A stretch of 64,000 nucleotides of DNA from Fulvimarina manganoxydans (GTDB lineage Bacteria; Pseudomonadota; Alphaproteobacteria; Rhizobiales; Rhizobiaceae): contig NZ_FWXR01000001.1 of NCBI RefSeq assembly GCF_900176465.1, forward strand, positions 310,001 through 374,000. The letters run 5' to 3'. Both the position numbers and the translations under genes were made by a program. The notes under the pieces are model-generated. The model did no database searches. It was given only the letters and a program-made list of their open reading frames with translations, and was not told where the DNA came from. The first letter of the stretch is position 1. Each line of letters starts with the position of its first letter. Below, in pieces: positions 7,776 to 18,133 of this stretch.

Positions 7776-9866
7776 TTACCTGGCCTTGCCCATGACTTTC
7801 AGGGCGAAGGCATAGACATAAGCGACCTCTTCGAGCCGAGAGAACCGGCCCGAGGCGCCCGCATGGCCCGAATCCATATTGGTGCGGAAGATGATCGGGT
7901 TGTCGTCGGTCTTCATCTCGCGAAGCCGGGCGACCCATTTCGCCGGCTCCCAATAGGTCACGCGAGGATCGGTGAGGCCGGCCATGACGAGCATCGGCGG
8001 ATAGGCCTGCGCCTTTACATTGTCATAGGGACTGTAGGAGGCGATGACCTCGTAATCCTCGCCTGAAAGGATCGGATTGCCCCATTCAGGCCATTCCGGC
8101 GGCGTCAGCGGCAGCGTGTCGTCGAGCATGGTGTTGAGGACGTCGACGAAGGGCACCTGGGCGACGATCGCGCCGAAGCTGTCCGGTGCCATATTGGAAA
8201 CGGCGCCCATCAGCATGCCGCCGGCCGAGCCCCCTTGCGCGACGATGCGCTCATGGCTCGTATAGTTTTCCGCCGCCAGATAGTCCGCCGCCGCAATGAA
8301 GTCGGTGAAGGTGTTCGCCTTGTTGCGCCGCCTGCCCGCATCGTACCAGCGGAAGCCCTTGTCCTTGCCGCCGCGAATATGGGCGATCGCATAGACGAAG
8401 CCGCGATCGACCAAGGACAGGCAATTGGTGTTGAAGGACGCCGGGATGGTGATCCCGTAGGAGCCATAGCCGTAAAGCAGCAGCGGTGCCGAGCCGTCGA
8501 GCGGCGTGTCCTTCCGGTAAAGAAGCGAGATCGGCACAGTCTCGCCATCCTTGGCCGGCGCGAAGACCCGGCGGGTGACATAGGCCTCCGGGTCGTGGCC
8601 GGAGGGCACTTCCTGCGTCTTCAACAGGGTGCGCTCGCGGCTTTCCACGTCGTAGTCGAAGGTCTGCCCCGGCGTCGTCATCGACGAATAGGAGAAGCGG
8701 ACGAGGGTCGTATCGTATTCGTAGGTGCCGAGAAGGCCGAGCGAATAGGCCTCTTCCGCAAAGGCGATCGCATGTTCCTCGCCGTCGGACAGCCGGCGAA
8801 CGACGATGCGCGGCAGCCCGTCGCGCCGCTCCAGCCAGATCAGGTGGCGCTTCAGGATCATGTGACTGATGATCATTCGCCCGTCTTCATGGGGGACGAG
8901 ATCGCGCCACTGGCTGCGATGGGGCGCGTCGACCGGCGCCGTCACGATCTTGAAGTCGTGCGCGCCATCGACATTGGTGCGGATGTAGAGGGTGCCGTCG
9001 CCCTCGTCGACGTCGTATTCCACCGCCGTCTCGCGTTCCGCGATCAGGCGCGGCTCGGCGGCCGGGTTCGAGGCCGGTATGAGCCAGCATTCGGACGTTT
9101 CGTGGTCATGAATGTCGATGACCACATATTCGTCCGACTGGGTCTTGCCGACACCCATGAAGAAACCGGCATCGGTCTCTTCATAGATCAGGGCGTCATT
9201 GGCGGGATCGTCGCCGATCCGGTGGTAGCAGAGGCGGCTCGGCCGATGATTGGCGTCGAGGCGCGTATAGAAGAAGCCGTTCGAACGGGCCGACCAGACA
9301 CCGCCCCCGCCGGTGTCCTCGACGACGTCTGCGAGATCCTCTCCGCTCTCGATGTCGCGGACCTTCAGCGTGTAATATTCCGAACCCTTGTCGTCATAGG
9401 CCCAGGCAAGCAGCTTGTGGTCGCCCGAATGGCTGGCGCCGCCGACTGAGAAATAAGGCCGATTGGCGCCTTCCTTCTCGGCGTCGAGCAGAACGGTCTC
9501 CTCGCCGCCCTCGCGCGGCCGGCGGATGAATTTCGGATATTCGGCTCCCGCCTCGTAAGCGATGCCATAGGCCCATTCGCCATCGGGGGAGGGCACGGAG
9601 GAGTCGTCCTCCTTGATGCGCCCGCGCATCTCGCCGATCAGCGTCTCGCGCAGGGCCTCCGTGTCGCCCATGATGGATTTCGCATAGGCGTTCTCGGCTT
9701 CGAGATGGGCGCGGATCGCCGGATCGAGGACGTTCGAATCCTTGAACACCTCCTGCCAGTTCGGGGCGCGCAGCCACGCATAGTCGTCGGTGCGCTCGAT
9801 GCCGTGACGCGTGTCGAGCGTCGGGCGGCGTTCGGCCTTTGGGGGAAGAGACGGTGTGTCGGACAT
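7776..9866 (-). CDS. ptrB: Oligopeptidase B (prolyl oligopeptidase family, S9A)
   Basis: A 696-residue protein, the usual length for bacterial oligopeptidase B. The N-terminus (DDYAWLRAPNWQEVF) and beta-propeller part lead into an alpha/beta hydrolase domain. The nucleophile Ser is in QGGSAGG (about residue 547), the Asp in AGLTDPRV (about 633) and the His in SGHAGASGR (about 667). YGYGSYG and HIRGGKDKG are further family signatures. No signal peptide is visible, so it is cytosolic and should cut short peptides after basic residues. It is transcribed divergently from the mrp operon, with 343 nt between them. Confidence 0.93.
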   Translation of the reverse strand: MSDTPSLPPKAERRPTLDTRHGIERTDDYAWLRAPNWQEVFKDSNVLDPAIRAHLEAENAYAKSIMGDTEALRETLIGEMRGRIKEDDSSVPSPDGEWAYGIAYEAGAEYPKFIRRPREGGEETVLLDAEKEGANRPYFSVGGASHSGDHKLLAWAYDDKGSEYYTLKVRDIESGEDLADVVEDTGGGGVWSARSNGFFYTRLDANHRPSRLCYHRIGDDPANDALIYEETDAGFFMGVGKTQSDEYVVIDIHDHETSECWLIPASNPAAEPRLIAERETAVEYDVDEGDGTLYIRTNVDGAHDFKIVTAPVDAPHRSQWRDLVPHEDGRMIISHMILKRHLIWLERRDGLPRIVVRRLSDGEEHAIAFAEEAYSLGLLGTYEYDTTLVRFSYSSMTTPGQTFDYDVESRERTLLKTQEVPSGHDPEAYVTRRVFAPAKDGETVPISLLYRKDTPLDGSAPLLLYGYGSYGITIPASFNTNCLSLVDRGFVYAIAHIRGGKDKGFRWYDAGRRRNKANTFTDFIAAADYLAAENYTSHERIVAQGGSAGGMLMGAVSNMAPDSFGAIVAQVPFVDVLNTMLDDTLPLTPPEWPEWGNPILSGEDYEVIASYSPYDNVKAQAYPPMLVMAGLTDPRVTYWEPAKWVARLREMKTDDNPIIFRTNMDSGHAGASGRFSRLEEVAYVYAFALKVMGKAR

Positions 9867-10209
9867 GGAGCTTTCTGGATTCGGCGAGGTCGGCGCTCAC
9901 CCGAAGAGGGACAAAGATTCGCGGCGATCTTAGCGATTGCGCCCCTCCGGGCCAAATCGAAGGGCTGCAGTCGCGCGAATTGAACTCCACCTGATTAGAA
10001 TGTGACCGCGTGGCGAAGATCGCCGGACACCGCTAATCCCCTGAATTCGCGGAAAGATCGCCAGATCGTCGGCGATTGTCCCGTGTCCGCTGAGTGTTTT
10101 CGGGTCTCGTCCCCTCCTTGCCGCAAGAGGCCTCGGTTTCTATGACTGTCGGAGAGCGTGCGCCGCAAAAGCGCATGAGACCGATGCGCGTGATGGGGAC
10201 CGGCTGCGA
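9867..10209. promoter_or_regulatory. Divergent intergenic region upstream of ptrB and mrpA
   Basis: No gene is visible in these 343 nt, which must hold promoters in both directions. A CGGACAC arm (10024-10030) and a GTGTCCG arm (10083-10089) are complementary over a 52-nt loop, and AAGATCGCC occurs twice between 10016 and 10063. I could not assign clear -35/-10 pairs or a known riboswitch class. Confidence 0.4.
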
Positions 10210-12576
10210 ATGGACGGATTGAACGGCTTCGATGCCGATCTCGGATATCTGGCACTCGCACTTCCCTTCATCGCAGCCGTCTTGGCTCCACTCTTAACGC
10301 GCGTGATGAAGTCTCATGCGGCTTGGCTTCTCGCCTTGGCGCCCGCCGGGGCATTCTGGATCTTCCTATCGGGTCTTCGGGAGGTCGCCGAGGGCACGGT
10401 CCATCGCTTCGGCTTCGAATGGATTCCGTCCTTCGACATCGATTTCTCGTTCCGTCTGGACGGACTTTCGCTGATCTTCGCCCTTCTCATCACCGGGATC
10501 GGCACGCTGATCATCCTGTATGCCGGCGGCTACATGAAAGGGCACAAGGATCAGGGGCGGTTCCTGTCCTTCATGCTGATGTTCATGGGCGCCATGCTCG
10601 GCCTCGTCCTGGCCGACGATCTGATGACGCTCTTCGTCTATTGGGAGCTGACCTCGATCACCTCCTTCCTGCTGATCGGCTTCGATCACACGCGGGAGAA
10701 GGCGCGGCGCGGCGCGGTGCAGGCGCTCGTCATCACCGGTGGCGGCGGTCTGGCGCTGCTTGCCGGCTTCATTGTCATTCGTGAGGTGACGGGCCTGACC
10801 TCGATGTCGGACATCCTGGCGGCTGGGGACGTGCTGCGCCAGAGCGCTGCCTACCTTCCGATCCTGATTCTGGTCCTTTGCGGCGCCTTCACCAAGAGCG
10901 CGCAGATGCCGCTTCACGTCTGGCTTCCCAATGCGATGGAGGCGCCGACCCCGGTCTCGGCCTATCTCCATTCCGCGACCATGGTGAAGGCGGGCGTCTA
11001 TCTCCTGATGCGCATGCAGCCGGCGCTGGGCGACACCACGCTCTGGATGACGATCCTGCCCGCCTTCGGCGGCGTCACCCTCGTCATGGGCGCGCTGCTC
11101 GCGGTGCGCGCGACGGACATCAAGATCACGCTCGCCTATACGACGGTGGCCTCCCTCGGCCTCCTCGTCATGCTGATCGGCGTGTCCTCGGAAACCGCGA
11201 TCATCGGTGCGACTCTCTATCTCATCGCCCACTCGCTCTTCAAAGGCGGTCTTTTCATGGTCGCCGGCTCGGTCGATCATGGGGCCCATACCCGCGAGAT
11301 CGACAAGCTCGGCGGTCTCGCGCGGTCTATGCCGGTTACATTCCTAGCCGCTATGCTTTGCGCTCTGTCCATGGGCGGCGTGACGCCCTTTATCGGCTTC
11401 CTTGCCAAGGAAGAGATCTATCACGCCGTCGAATATGCCGACCCCTATTATATCGCGATCGCCGCCGCCGCGATCCTCGGCAATGCGCTGATGTTCGCCG
11501 CCGCCTTCATCGTCGCTCTCAAGCCCTTTGTCGGGTCGATGCCGGCAGAGATCCATGACCCTCATGAGGGCGAATTGCGCATCTGGCTGGGCCCGCTCGT
11601 CTTGGGCGTCCTGTCGGTCGTCGCCGGTCTCTATTACGGGGTCTATCACGAGTTCTTCTCCTCCCCGATGGCTTCGGCCGCCTATGGCGAGGCTGTGGAG
11701 ATCGAGATTGGCTGGGTACCCCATCTCAACCTCGCTTTCGCTCTCTCGATGGCGACCATCGCGCTCGGCATCGCCATCTATGTCGGCTCCGCCGCCTTGC
11801 GCGCCGTCCTCTCCCGGATGCTCGCCGCGATCGGTTGGGGGCCGGATATGGGCTTCGACCAGGCCATGCGCGGTCTTGTCCGCTTCGCCTCCAAGGTCAC
11901 CAATCTCATCCAGTCGGGCCGTCTCGATTATTACATGACCACGGTCGTCGTCGCCGTCGTTGTCGCTCTGTTTGCCTCCATGTGGCTCGCCGACGGCTTC
12001 CCCGAGATGCCGACGATTCCGCAGATCAAGATCTATGAATGGATCGTCCTCGGCCTCATCCTTCTGGGCATCCTGGCTGTTGTCATCGCCAAGGATCGGC
12101 TGACGGCGATCGTCTCGCTAGGTATTCAGGGTTTTGCCGTCGCCTTGATCTTCATGCTCCAAGGCGCACCCGATCTCGCCTTCACCCAGTTCATGGTGGA
12201 GACCCTGTCGGTCGTGATCCTCGCGCTCGTCATGACACGCTTGAAGCTGTCGCCCGCCGATCATCGGCCCTTGCGCGAGAAGCTGCCCGACGCGCTCCTG
12301 GCGCTCGCCGGCGGAGCGGGCTTCGGACTCTTCCTGCTCGCCGTCATTCAGACGCCCTTCGATTCCACGCTCTCGGACTTCTTCGAGCGCTACAGCTACG
12401 CCATCGCCCATGGCCGGAACATCGTGAACGTCATTCTCGTCGACTTCCGCGGTGTGGATACGATGGGTGAGATTGCGGTCGTCATGACCACCGGCCTTGC
12501 CGTATTGGCGCTGATCCGCATTCGCGTCGGCCGGAGAGGGGAGCGAACCATCGACCCGCTGGAGAAGACCCCATGA
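10210..12576 (+). CDS. mrpA: Mrp Na+/H+ antiporter subunit A
   Basis: The protein has 788 residues and is almost entirely membrane-embedded (about 20 segments). The first two thirds are related to complex I NuoL: a region containing [16 protein letters not shown] and [31 protein letters not shown] (residues about 140-260) is the proton-translocating antiporter core. The last quarter, including [33 protein letters not shown], is the MrpA-specific C-terminal extension. It starts the seven-gene operon mrpABCDEFG; the ATG of mrpB overlaps its stop. The complex exports Na+ (sometimes K+, Li+ or bile salts) in exchange for protons and helps alkaline and salt tolerance. The start at 10210 has only a weak ribosome site (GGGGAC). 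Confidence 0.94.
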   Translation: MDGLNGFDADLGYLALALPFIAAVLAPLLTRVMKSHAAWLLALAPAGAFWIFLSGLREVAEGTVHRFGFEWIPSFDIDFSFRLDGLSLIFALLITGIGTLIILYAGGYMKGHKDQGRFLSFMLMFMGAMLGLVLADDLMTLFVYWELTSITSFLLIGFDHTREKARRGAVQALVITGGGGLALLAGFIVIREVTGLTSMSDILAAGDVLRQSAAYLPILILVLCGAFTKSAQMPLHVWLPNAMEAPTPVSAYLHSATMVKAGVYLLMRMQPALGDTTLWMTILPAFGGVTLVMGALLAVRATDIKITLAYTTVASLGLLVMLIGVSSETAIIGATLYLIAHSLFKGGLFMVAGSVDHGAHTREIDKLGGLARSMPVTFLAAMLCALSMGGVTPFIGFLAKEEIYHAVEYADPYYIAIAAAAILGNALMFAAAFIVALKPFVGSMPAEIHDPHEGELRIWLGPLVLGVLSVVAGLYYGVYHEFFSSPMASAAYGEAVEIEIGWVPHLNLAFALSMATIALGIAIYVGSAALRAVLSRMLAAIGWGPDMGFDQAMRGLVRFASKVTNLIQSGRLDYYMTTVVVAVVVALFASMWLADGFPEMPTIPQIKIYEWIVLGLILLGILAVVIAKDRLTAIVSLGIQGFAVALIFMLQGAPDLAFTQFMVETLSVVILALVMTRLKLSPADHRPLREKLPDALLALAGGAGFGLFLLAVIQTPFDSTLSDFFERYSYAIAHGRNIVNVILVDFRGVDTMGEIAVVMTTGLAVLALIRIRVGRRGERTIDPLEKTP

Positions 12577-12992
12577 GGACGATCATCTTCCGCTTCACGG
12601 CGCCCTATCTGACGAGCCTGATGGTGCTGTTCTCGATTTTCGTGCTTCTGCGCGGCCACAACGAGCCGGGCGGCGGCTTCATCGGCGGTCTCATCGCCGC
12701 CTCGGCCTTTGCGATCTATGGCATTGCCTGCGGTGTCGCGCCGGTGCGTCGTGCGCTCTATTTCCACCCGATGACCCTGGCCGGCGGCGGGCTGATCCTG
12801 GCGGTTCTGTCCGGCGTGCTTTCGATCGTTTTCGGCATCGAGTTCCTGACCGGCCTTTGGGCCTTTCCGACCTTCCTCGGAACGGAAGTTGCGCTGTCGA
12901 CCCCGCTCTTCTTCGATATCGGTGTCTATCTCGTGGTCGTCGGAGCCATTTCGACCATCGCGCTGGCGCTTGAGGAAAGGGAGGACGACTGA
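12573..12992 (+). CDS. mrpB: Mrp Na+/H+ antiporter subunit B
   Basis: A 139-residue protein with four membrane segments and the very conserved [19 protein letters not shown] motif at residues about 26-44, the signature of MrpB/MnhB. Its ATG overlaps the mrpA stop (ATGA) and its last base is shared with the start of mrpC, indicating translational coupling. MrpB is an accessory membrane subunit needed for assembly of the full antiporter complex. Confidence 0.93.
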   Translation: MRTIIFRFTAPYLTSLMVLFSIFVLLRGHNEPGGGFIGGLIAASAFAIYGIACGVAPVRRALYFHPMTLAGGGLILAVLSGVLSIVFGIEFLTGLWAFPTFLGTEVALSTPLFFDIGVYLVVVGAISTIALALEEREDD

Positions 12993-13369
12993 TGGAGGTC
13001 GCGCTCTGTTTTGTGGTCGCGGCGCTCTTTGCTGTCGCGCTCTATCTGCTTCTCTCAAAGCACATCATCCGGATGCTTCTCGGCGTCGTTCTTCTCGGCA
13101 ATGCGGTGAATCTCCTGATTTTCACCAATGGCCGGATCGGACCGATCGCGCCGCCGATCATTCCCGATGGCGCTGAGGTTCCGCTGGAAGCTGTGGCCAA
13201 CCCTCTGCCTCAGGCGCTGATCCTGACGGCGATCGTCATCTCATTCTCCTTCTTCGCCTTCCTGCTGGTGCTCGCCTACCGAGCCTATCAGGACCTGCAA
13301 ACGGACGACACGGACCGCATGCGCGTCGCAGAACCCGAGGACGAGGGGCTGCCGCCCCTCGGATACTGA
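12992..13369 (+). CDS. mrpC: Mrp Na+/H+ antiporter subunit C (NuoK-like)
   Basis: A 125-residue protein with three membrane helices, homologous to NuoK of complex I. The segments HIIRMLLGVVLLGNAVNLLIFT and PLPQALILTAIVISFSFFAFLLVL are typical MrpC sequence. It begins within the mrpB stop and ends 5 nt before mrpD. It likely forms part of the proton channel between the MrpA and MrpD antiporter modules. Confidence 0.93.
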   Translation: MEVALCFVVAALFAVALYLLLSKHIIRMLLGVVLLGNAVNLLIFTNGRIGPIAPPIIPDGAEVPLEAVANPLPQALILTAIVISFSFFAFLLVLAYRAYQDLQTDDTDRMRVAEPEDEGLPPLGY

Positions 13370-13374
13370 CCACG

Positions 13375-15003
13375 ATGGCGACAGAGAGCCTTTCCGCCCT
13401 CAAGGCCGAGGCGATGACGCAGGCGAGCGTCGCGCCGATCGACTATGCCGTCATCATGCCGGTGATCGTCTGCTTCCTCTTCGGCGCCGCGCTCTTGATG
13501 ATGCGCAAGAAGGTCGCCTGGCATCCGATCGTTGCAATCCCCGGTCTCGTCTGCCTTCTTGCCGCCGATCTCGCGCTCTTATGGCGCGTGGCGACCGGCG
13601 GGCCGGTGACGATGATGATGGGCGGCTGGAAGCCACCCTTCGGCATCGCCTTCACCGCCGACATGATGGGCGCGATCTTCGTGACCGTTGCCGGCTTCGT
13701 GGCGCTTTGCGCCGGCATCTATGCGACGGCCAGCGTACCGGGCAGCGAACGCCGCTACGGCTTCTTCCCGTTCCTCTTCCTCATGATGGGCGGCGTGTCG
13801 GGCGCCTTCGTCACCGGCGACATCTTCAATCTCTATGTCTGGTTCGAGGTCCTGCTGATCGGCTCTTTCGGGCTCTTGATCCTCGGCTCCCAGCACGAGC
13901 AGCTCGACGGCGCGACGAAATACTGCTTCCTCAACCTCGTCGGAACGACGCTCTTCCTGATCGCCACCGGCTATCTCTACGGGATCTTCGGCACGCTTAA
14001 CATGGCCGACATCGCCGAGAAGGCTAAGGCGATGGAGGATACGACCCCGATCTTCACATTGGCCGTCCTCTATTTCGTGTCCTTTTCGATGAAGGCGGCC
14101 GCTTTTCCGTTGCAGAGCTGGCTGCCAGCTTCCTATCACACGCCGCGTTTCGTCACCTCGGCGCTGTTCGCGGGTCTGTTGACCAAGGTCGGCGTCTATG
14201 CGGCGATCCGGGTGCTGCTCATGCTGTTCCCGCCCGAGCGCGCTGAGATGGCGCCGCTTTTTGCCTGGGTTGCTGCGCTCACCATGGTTTTTGGTGCCTT
14301 CGGCGCGCTCGCCCAGAGCGATCTCAGGCGTTTCCTGAACTATGCCGTGATCGTCGGCATCGGAAACATCATGGTCGTGCTCGCGCTTCCCGCCGCCGTG
14401 CCGGGGGAGGGCGGTTTGGCCATGTCGGTCGGCCTCTCGGGCGCGATCCTCTACGCCGTCCATTCCATCGTCGTGATGACCGCGCTCTATCTCGCGGCCG
14501 GCGTCGCGGCCCATCTTGCCGGCACCTCCTCGCTGCATGAAATGGGCGGGCTGTGGCGCAACAACCCGCTCTTTGCGGCGGTGATGCTCGTGCTCCTCTT
14601 CGCCGTGTCCGGCCTGCCGCCCTTTTCCGGCTTCTGGCCGAAGGTCGCGCTGGTGCGGGCGACGATCGCTGGCGACCTGCCCTGGCTCGCCGCATCTATC
14701 CTGGTGTCGGGCTTCTTGCTGACGATCGCCAGCGCGCGGGTCTTCGCCCTTGGCTTCTGGCGTCCTTTGCCGGCGGCCTCAGCTGCCGACACGCGCGCCG
14801 AGAAGAACGCGATCGTCGCCGAGCGCTTCACGGCGGCTGGTCCCGAAAAGGCCTTGTCGGCGATCCCGCTTCTGGCGCTCTGCAGTTTCGTGGTGATCGC
14901 AGGCGTCTGGCCGCAATGGCTGCTCGATCTGACCGATGCGGCGGCAAACGGCATCATCGATCCGGCCCCCTATATCACGTCGGTCTTCGGAGGCGTGCGA
15001 TGA
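13375..15003 (+). CDS. mrpD: Mrp Na+/H+ antiporter subunit D (NuoM/N-like)
   Basis: A 542-residue polytopic protein with about 14 helices. Complex I antiporter-type motifs are visible: FNLYVWFEVLLIGSFGLL (residues about 150), the Lys-containing SMKAAAFPLQSWLPASYHTPRFVTSALFAGLLTKVGVYA (about 240-280) and the loop PPFSGFWPKVALV near residue 420. MrpD is, with MrpA, one of the two proton/cation-moving subunits. Its stop overlaps the ATG of mrpE. The N-terminal 20 residues before the first helix are longer than usual, so a slightly later start is possible. Confidence 0.93.
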   Translation: MATESLSALKAEAMTQASVAPIDYAVIMPVIVCFLFGAALLMMRKKVAWHPIVAIPGLVCLLAADLALLWRVATGGPVTMMMGGWKPPFGIAFTADMMGAIFVTVAGFVALCAGIYATASVPGSERRYGFFPFLFLMMGGVSGAFVTGDIFNLYVWFEVLLIGSFGLLILGSQHEQLDGATKYCFLNLVGTTLFLIATGYLYGIFGTLNMADIAEKAKAMEDTTPIFTLAVLYFVSFSMKAAAFPLQSWLPASYHTPRFVTSALFAGLLTKVGVYAAIRVLLMLFPPERAEMAPLFAWVAALTMVFGAFGALAQSDLRRFLNYAVIVGIGNIMVVLALPAAVPGEGGLAMSVGLSGAILYAVHSIVVMTALYLAAGVAAHLAGTSSLHEMGGLWRNNPLFAAVMLVLLFAVSGLPPFSGFWPKVALVRATIAGDLPWLAASILVSGFLLTIASARVFALGFWRPLPAASAADTRAEKNAIVAERFTAAGPEKALSAIPLLALCSFVVIAGVWPQWLLDLTDAAANGIIDPAPYITSVFGGVR

Positions 15004-15473
15004 TCCTTTATCTCATCAATCTCCTGTTGGCTCTGGTTTGGGTGGTCGTCAGCGGCTCCTTCACACTCGTCAATCTGATTTTCGGCTTCGTCTTGGGCGC
15101 CGCGGCGCTTTACCTGATCCGTGAACAGGTAGGCGGTGTCGGTTACATGCAGAGGGCCGGGGCGATCGCCAAACTCGTCCTCTTCTTCTTTATGGAGCTT
15201 CTGAAGTCGGCCTGGCGCGTCGCGATCCTCGTTCTGAGTCCGAGGGTGGACATCAAGCCCGGCATCTTCGCCTATCACCTCAAAGCCGATCAGGATTTCG
15301 AGATCACGCTTCTCGCCAACATGATCACACTGACGCCCGGCACCCTCTCGGTCGATGTCTCGGAAGACCGTTCGACGCTTTACGTCCATGCGCTCGACTG
15401 TTCCGATCCGGACGGGGCCAGAGCCGACATCGCCGATGGATTCGAGCGGATGATCCTGGAGGCCTTCCGATGA
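15000..15473 (+). CDS. mrpE: Mrp Na+/H+ antiporter subunit E
   Basis: A 157-residue protein from the ATG at 15000 that overlaps the mrpD stop. It has two N-terminal membrane segments and a cytoplasmic domain containing [27 protein letters not shown], the signature of the MrpE/MnhE family. It ends overlapping mrpF. MrpE is an accessory subunit of the antiporter. Confidence 0.93.
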   Translation: MILYLINLLLALVWVVVSGSFTLVNLIFGFVLGAAALYLIREQVGGVGYMQRAGAIAKLVLFFFMELLKSAWRVAILVLSPRVDIKPGIFAYHLKADQDFEITLLANMITLTPGTLSVDVSEDRSTLYVHALDCSDPDGARADIADGFERMILEAFR

Positions 15474-15844
15474 ACATGACGGATCTCGCCACCCAAATTT
15501 ACGAGGTCGCCATCGACATTTCGCTGGTGCTTCTGGGTCTTGCCTTTCTTCTCACGACGTTTCGGATCGTTCGCGGCCCGACCCTGCCTGATCGCGTCCT
15601 CGGCCTCGACATGCTCACCAGTGTGGCGATCGGCTTTATTGCAATTATCGGCATCGACACGGGCTACACGCTTTATGTCGATATCGCGATCGCGCTGGGT
15701 TTGGTCGGGTTCCTCGCGACCGTCGCCTTCGCGCGCTTCATCCTGGCCAGGGGGCGCACTGAGGAGGATCAGCTCAAGGATCTGCCCTTCAAGAATCCGA
15801 ATGAGCAGGGCCAGGCGATACCCAAGACGGAGAGACGCTCGTGA
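15470..15844 (+). CDS. mrpF: Mrp Na+/H+ antiporter subunit F
   Basis: A 124-residue small membrane protein with three helices. The segment [28 protein letters not shown] (residues about 32-60) is diagnostic of MrpF/PhaF. It overlaps both mrpE and mrpG by 4 nt. The tail after residue 95 is hydrophilic and cytoplasmic, a little longer than in many homologues. Confidence 0.93.
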   Translation: MNMTDLATQIYEVAIDISLVLLGLAFLLTTFRIVRGPTLPDRVLGLDMLTSVAIGFIAIIGIDTGYTLYVDIAIALGLVGFLATVAFARFILARGRTEEDQLKDLPFKNPNEQGQAIPKTERRS

Positions 15845-16302
15845 CGGCCTTGTTCTATCTCGTCGAGAGCGCCCTCGTCCTTATCGGCTCGACCTTCATT
15901 GCCCTGGCCGCGCTCGGCGTCGTGCGCCTCCCGGATGTCTATACGCGCATGCATTCGGCCTCGAAGGCTGGCTCGGTCGGCTCCGGTCTCATCCTTCTGG
16001 CTTTGGCGCTGAATTCCGAAGCGCTGCCGGAGACGCTGCGCGCTCTGGCGGCGATCTTCTTCTTCCTGCTGACCGCGCCGATTTCGGCCCATCTCCTTGC
16101 CAAGGCGTCCTATACCGTCGGTTACAGCATGTGGCCCGGTTCAGTGCTCGACGAAATGCCGGAGGTGAAGGCGACGACGCGTCGTTCCGATACCCCGCCG
16201 ACGTCACCCGATGAGATGTCCGATCATGCGGCCGGTGAAACCGTCTCGCGCCGAAGCGAGAGGCGGCCGCGCATCCGCTGGAGTGAGATCCGCCGCACGT
16301 GA
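15841..16302 (+). CDS. mrpG: Mrp Na+/H+ antiporter subunit G
   Basis: A 153-residue protein starting at GTG 15841 inside the mrpF stop. Three helices carry [31 protein letters not shown], the conserved MrpG motif, at residues about 22-52. After residue 105 there is a hydrophilic, Arg/Ser-rich tail of about 45 residues that is not part of the core family and may be cytoplasmic. It closes the mrp set, but the next gene (DUF423) overlaps its stop, so the transcript probably continues. Confidence 0.92.
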   Translation: MTALFYLVESALVLIGSTFIALAALGVVRLPDVYTRMHSASKAGSVGSGLILLALALNSEALPETLRALAAIFFFLLTAPISAHLLAKASYTVGYSMWPGSVLDEMPEVKATTRRSDTPPTSPDEMSDHAAGETVSRRSERRPRIRWSEIRRT

Positions 16303-16670
16303 CGAAGATTGCGCATAGGCTCTTGATCGCCACGGCCGGCGTCTTCGGCGCCGCGGGCGTGGCCGGGGCTGCCTATGCGGCCCATGGAACGGCTAATTCG
16401 ATGCTTGCCGCGACGGCGGCAGGCATGCTTCTCGTCCATGCACCGGCACTTCTGGCGCTCGCGATTCTGGTTCGGCAGGATTGGCGCGCTGTCGGCTTTG
16501 CTGGCCTTGGCTTGGGTCTCGGCACCGCTTTGTTCTCGGGCGATCTCTTCGCGCGCATCTTGTTCGGAGACCGGCTGTTCGCCAATGCTGCGCCGATTGG
16601 TGGCACGGTCATGATCGCAGGCTGGCTGATCGTAGCCCTGGGCGCGCTCCTTCCGCCGAAAGGCCGCTGA
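16299..16670 (+). CDS. DUF423 family small membrane protein
   Basis: A 123-residue protein with four predicted membrane helices and the family pattern AGVAGAAYAAHG near the N-terminus and GGTVMIAGWLIVALGAL near the C-terminus. This fits the YgdD/DUF423 family of unknown function. The GTG start at 16299 overlaps the mrpG stop by 4 nt, so it is the eighth gene of the mrp transcript. No function is known. Its place in the operon suggests a membrane or ion-homeostasis link, but that is inference. Confidence 0.8.
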   Translation: MTKIAHRLLIATAGVFGAAGVAGAAYAAHGTANSMLAATAAGMLLVHAPALLALAILVRQDWRAVGFAGLGLGLGTALFSGDLFARILFGDRLFANAAPIGGTVMIAGWLIVALGALLPPKGR

Positions 16671-16712
16671 CATTTCGCCTCGCTCCCTATCGAGGCTGGG
16701 AAAGGAATGCCG

Positions 16713-17498
16713 ATGACGTCGTTCGATCGCAGCTTGTTCGAAGGGCGCGTCGTCGCCGTCACCGGGGCTGGCAGAGGCATCGGCGCGGCGGTCTCCGCCG
16801 CCTTTCTCGCCTGCGGCGCCCGCGTCATCGCCCATGCCGGGCGCGGCCTCGAACATGCCGAGGTCGATCTTCTGCCCCGGCTTTCCCCCGGCGAGCGGGA
16901 TCGGCTAACCCTTCTCACCGCGGATTTTTCCAAGCCGGGCGCCGGACGCAGCCTGGGCGAGACGATCGCGGCCGAATGCGGCGGTCGGCTCGATGTCCTC
17001 GTCAACAATGCCGGCACGATGGGGGGACGCTTTCCCGCCGATGAGATCAGCGCCGCCGAATTCGATCGGGTGATCGATCTCAATATCCGCTCGGTCGTCG
17101 AACTCACCACGGCGCTGATCCCCGCCCTGCGCGCGGCACAGGGCGCCGCGATCGTCAGCACGTCCTCGATCTCGGCGACGACGGGCGGCAGCGCGGGCTC
17201 CTCGCTCTATTCGGCGTCGAAAGCCTTCGTCTCCACCTGGACCCGTGCGCTCGCAAGAGAGCTTGCGCCGGACGCCATTCGGGTCAATGCGGTTTCGCCG
17301 GGCACAATCATGACCGATTTCCACCGACGCTATTCGAGCCAGGAGAAGCTTGACAAGACGGCGGACTCCATTCCGCTGAAACGTCTCGGCACGGCCGAAG
17401 ATTGCGCGCCGGCCTATCTCTTCCTCGCCTCATCCGCTCTCTCGGCCTATGTCACCGGTCAGATCCTGGAGATCAATGGCGGTCAGTTCATGGGCTGA
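16713..17498 (+). CDS. Short-chain dehydrogenase/reductase (SDR)
   Basis: A 261-residue classical SDR. The start at 16713 is preferred over 16707 because AAAGGA lies 6 nt upstream of the former and directly abuts the latter. The Rossmann motif TGAGRGIG (residues about 16-23), NNAG (about 96-99), the catalytic Ser in STSSIS and the YSASK pair (about 169-173) are all present, followed by VSPGTIMTDF and a C-terminal VTGQILEINGGQF. It probably reduces or oxidises an alcohol or ketone with NAD(P)H. Nothing nearby fixes the substrate. Confidence 0.9.
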   Translation: MTSFDRSLFEGRVVAVTGAGRGIGAAVSAAFLACGARVIAHAGRGLEHAEVDLLPRLSPGERDRLTLLTADFSKPGAGRSLGETIAAECGGRLDVLVNNAGTMGGRFPADEISAAEFDRVIDLNIRSVVELTTALIPALRAAQGAAIVSTSSISATTGGSAGSSLYSASKAFVSTWTRALARELAPDAIRVNAVSPGTIMTDFHRRYSSQEKLDKTADSIPLKRLGTAEDCAPAYLFLASSALSAYVTGQILEINGGQFMG

Positions 17499-17532
17499 AG
17501 CCACGCCTCGGCCAGAATGAGGGAGAGTGCCG

Positions 17533-18015
17533 ATGGCAAAGGGTGCCGAACAGGCGCGACAGCCGAAGATCGGGGTTCTCGCCGTCACGATCCGCGAGGG
17601 TTCGGTCCTCCTCGCGCGAAGACGCAACGAGCCCGATGCCGGGCTTTGGGGCTATCCCGGAGGCCATCTGGAATGGGGCGAAAGCCTGAAAGCGGCCGCT
17701 TGCCGCGAGCTTTTCGAAGAGACTGGCGTTACGGCTCGCGCCAACGAGATCCTCACGCAGATCGAGGTAATCGAGCCTGACGCCGACGGAACTGTCGCGT
17801 TTCATTATCTCCTCGTCGCCATTCTCTGCCACTATGAGACCGGCGAGGCGCTCGCTGCCGACGATGTCCTTGATGTTGCTTGGGTTCCCGTGAAGCGCGT
17901 CTTGGATCGGGCCCTGCCGACCAGTGCGGATGTCGATAGCGTGCTGCGGCTTGCTCTTGGCGACGAGATTGACATGGTCGACGATGTACAAGGCGAAAGC
18001 GCGCCGGAAGCGTAA
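17533..18015 (+). CDS. NUDIX hydrolase
   Basis: A 160-residue protein. ATG 17533 has GGGAGAG 5 nt upstream and is preferred to the in-frame GTG at 17527. The NUDIX box is complete: G-x5-E-x7-RE-L-x-EE-x-GV in the segment starting GHLEWGES (residues about 45-67). A WGYPGGHLEWGE pattern and the HYLLVAI strand resemble MutT/dihydroneopterin-triphosphate-type pyrophosphatases. It should cleave a nucleoside diphosphate linked to another moiety. The substrate cannot be told from sequence alone. Confidence 0.9.
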   Translation: MAKGAEQARQPKIGVLAVTIREGSVLLARRRNEPDAGLWGYPGGHLEWGESLKAAACRELFEETGVTARANEILTQIEVIEPDADGTVAFHYLLVAILCHYETGEALAADDVLDVAWVPVKRVLDRALPTSADVDSVLRLALGDEIDMVDDVQGESAPEA

Positions 18016-18133
18016 GATGGGCGGGCCGATCTTAACAGCCCATGCAAGACCCTGTTCCAACAGCTGACCGGTTTCCATTCCTTGCCCGGCCGATAGATGT
18101 GTTGAAGAGCGACGCCTGGCAGGAGGGGACCGC

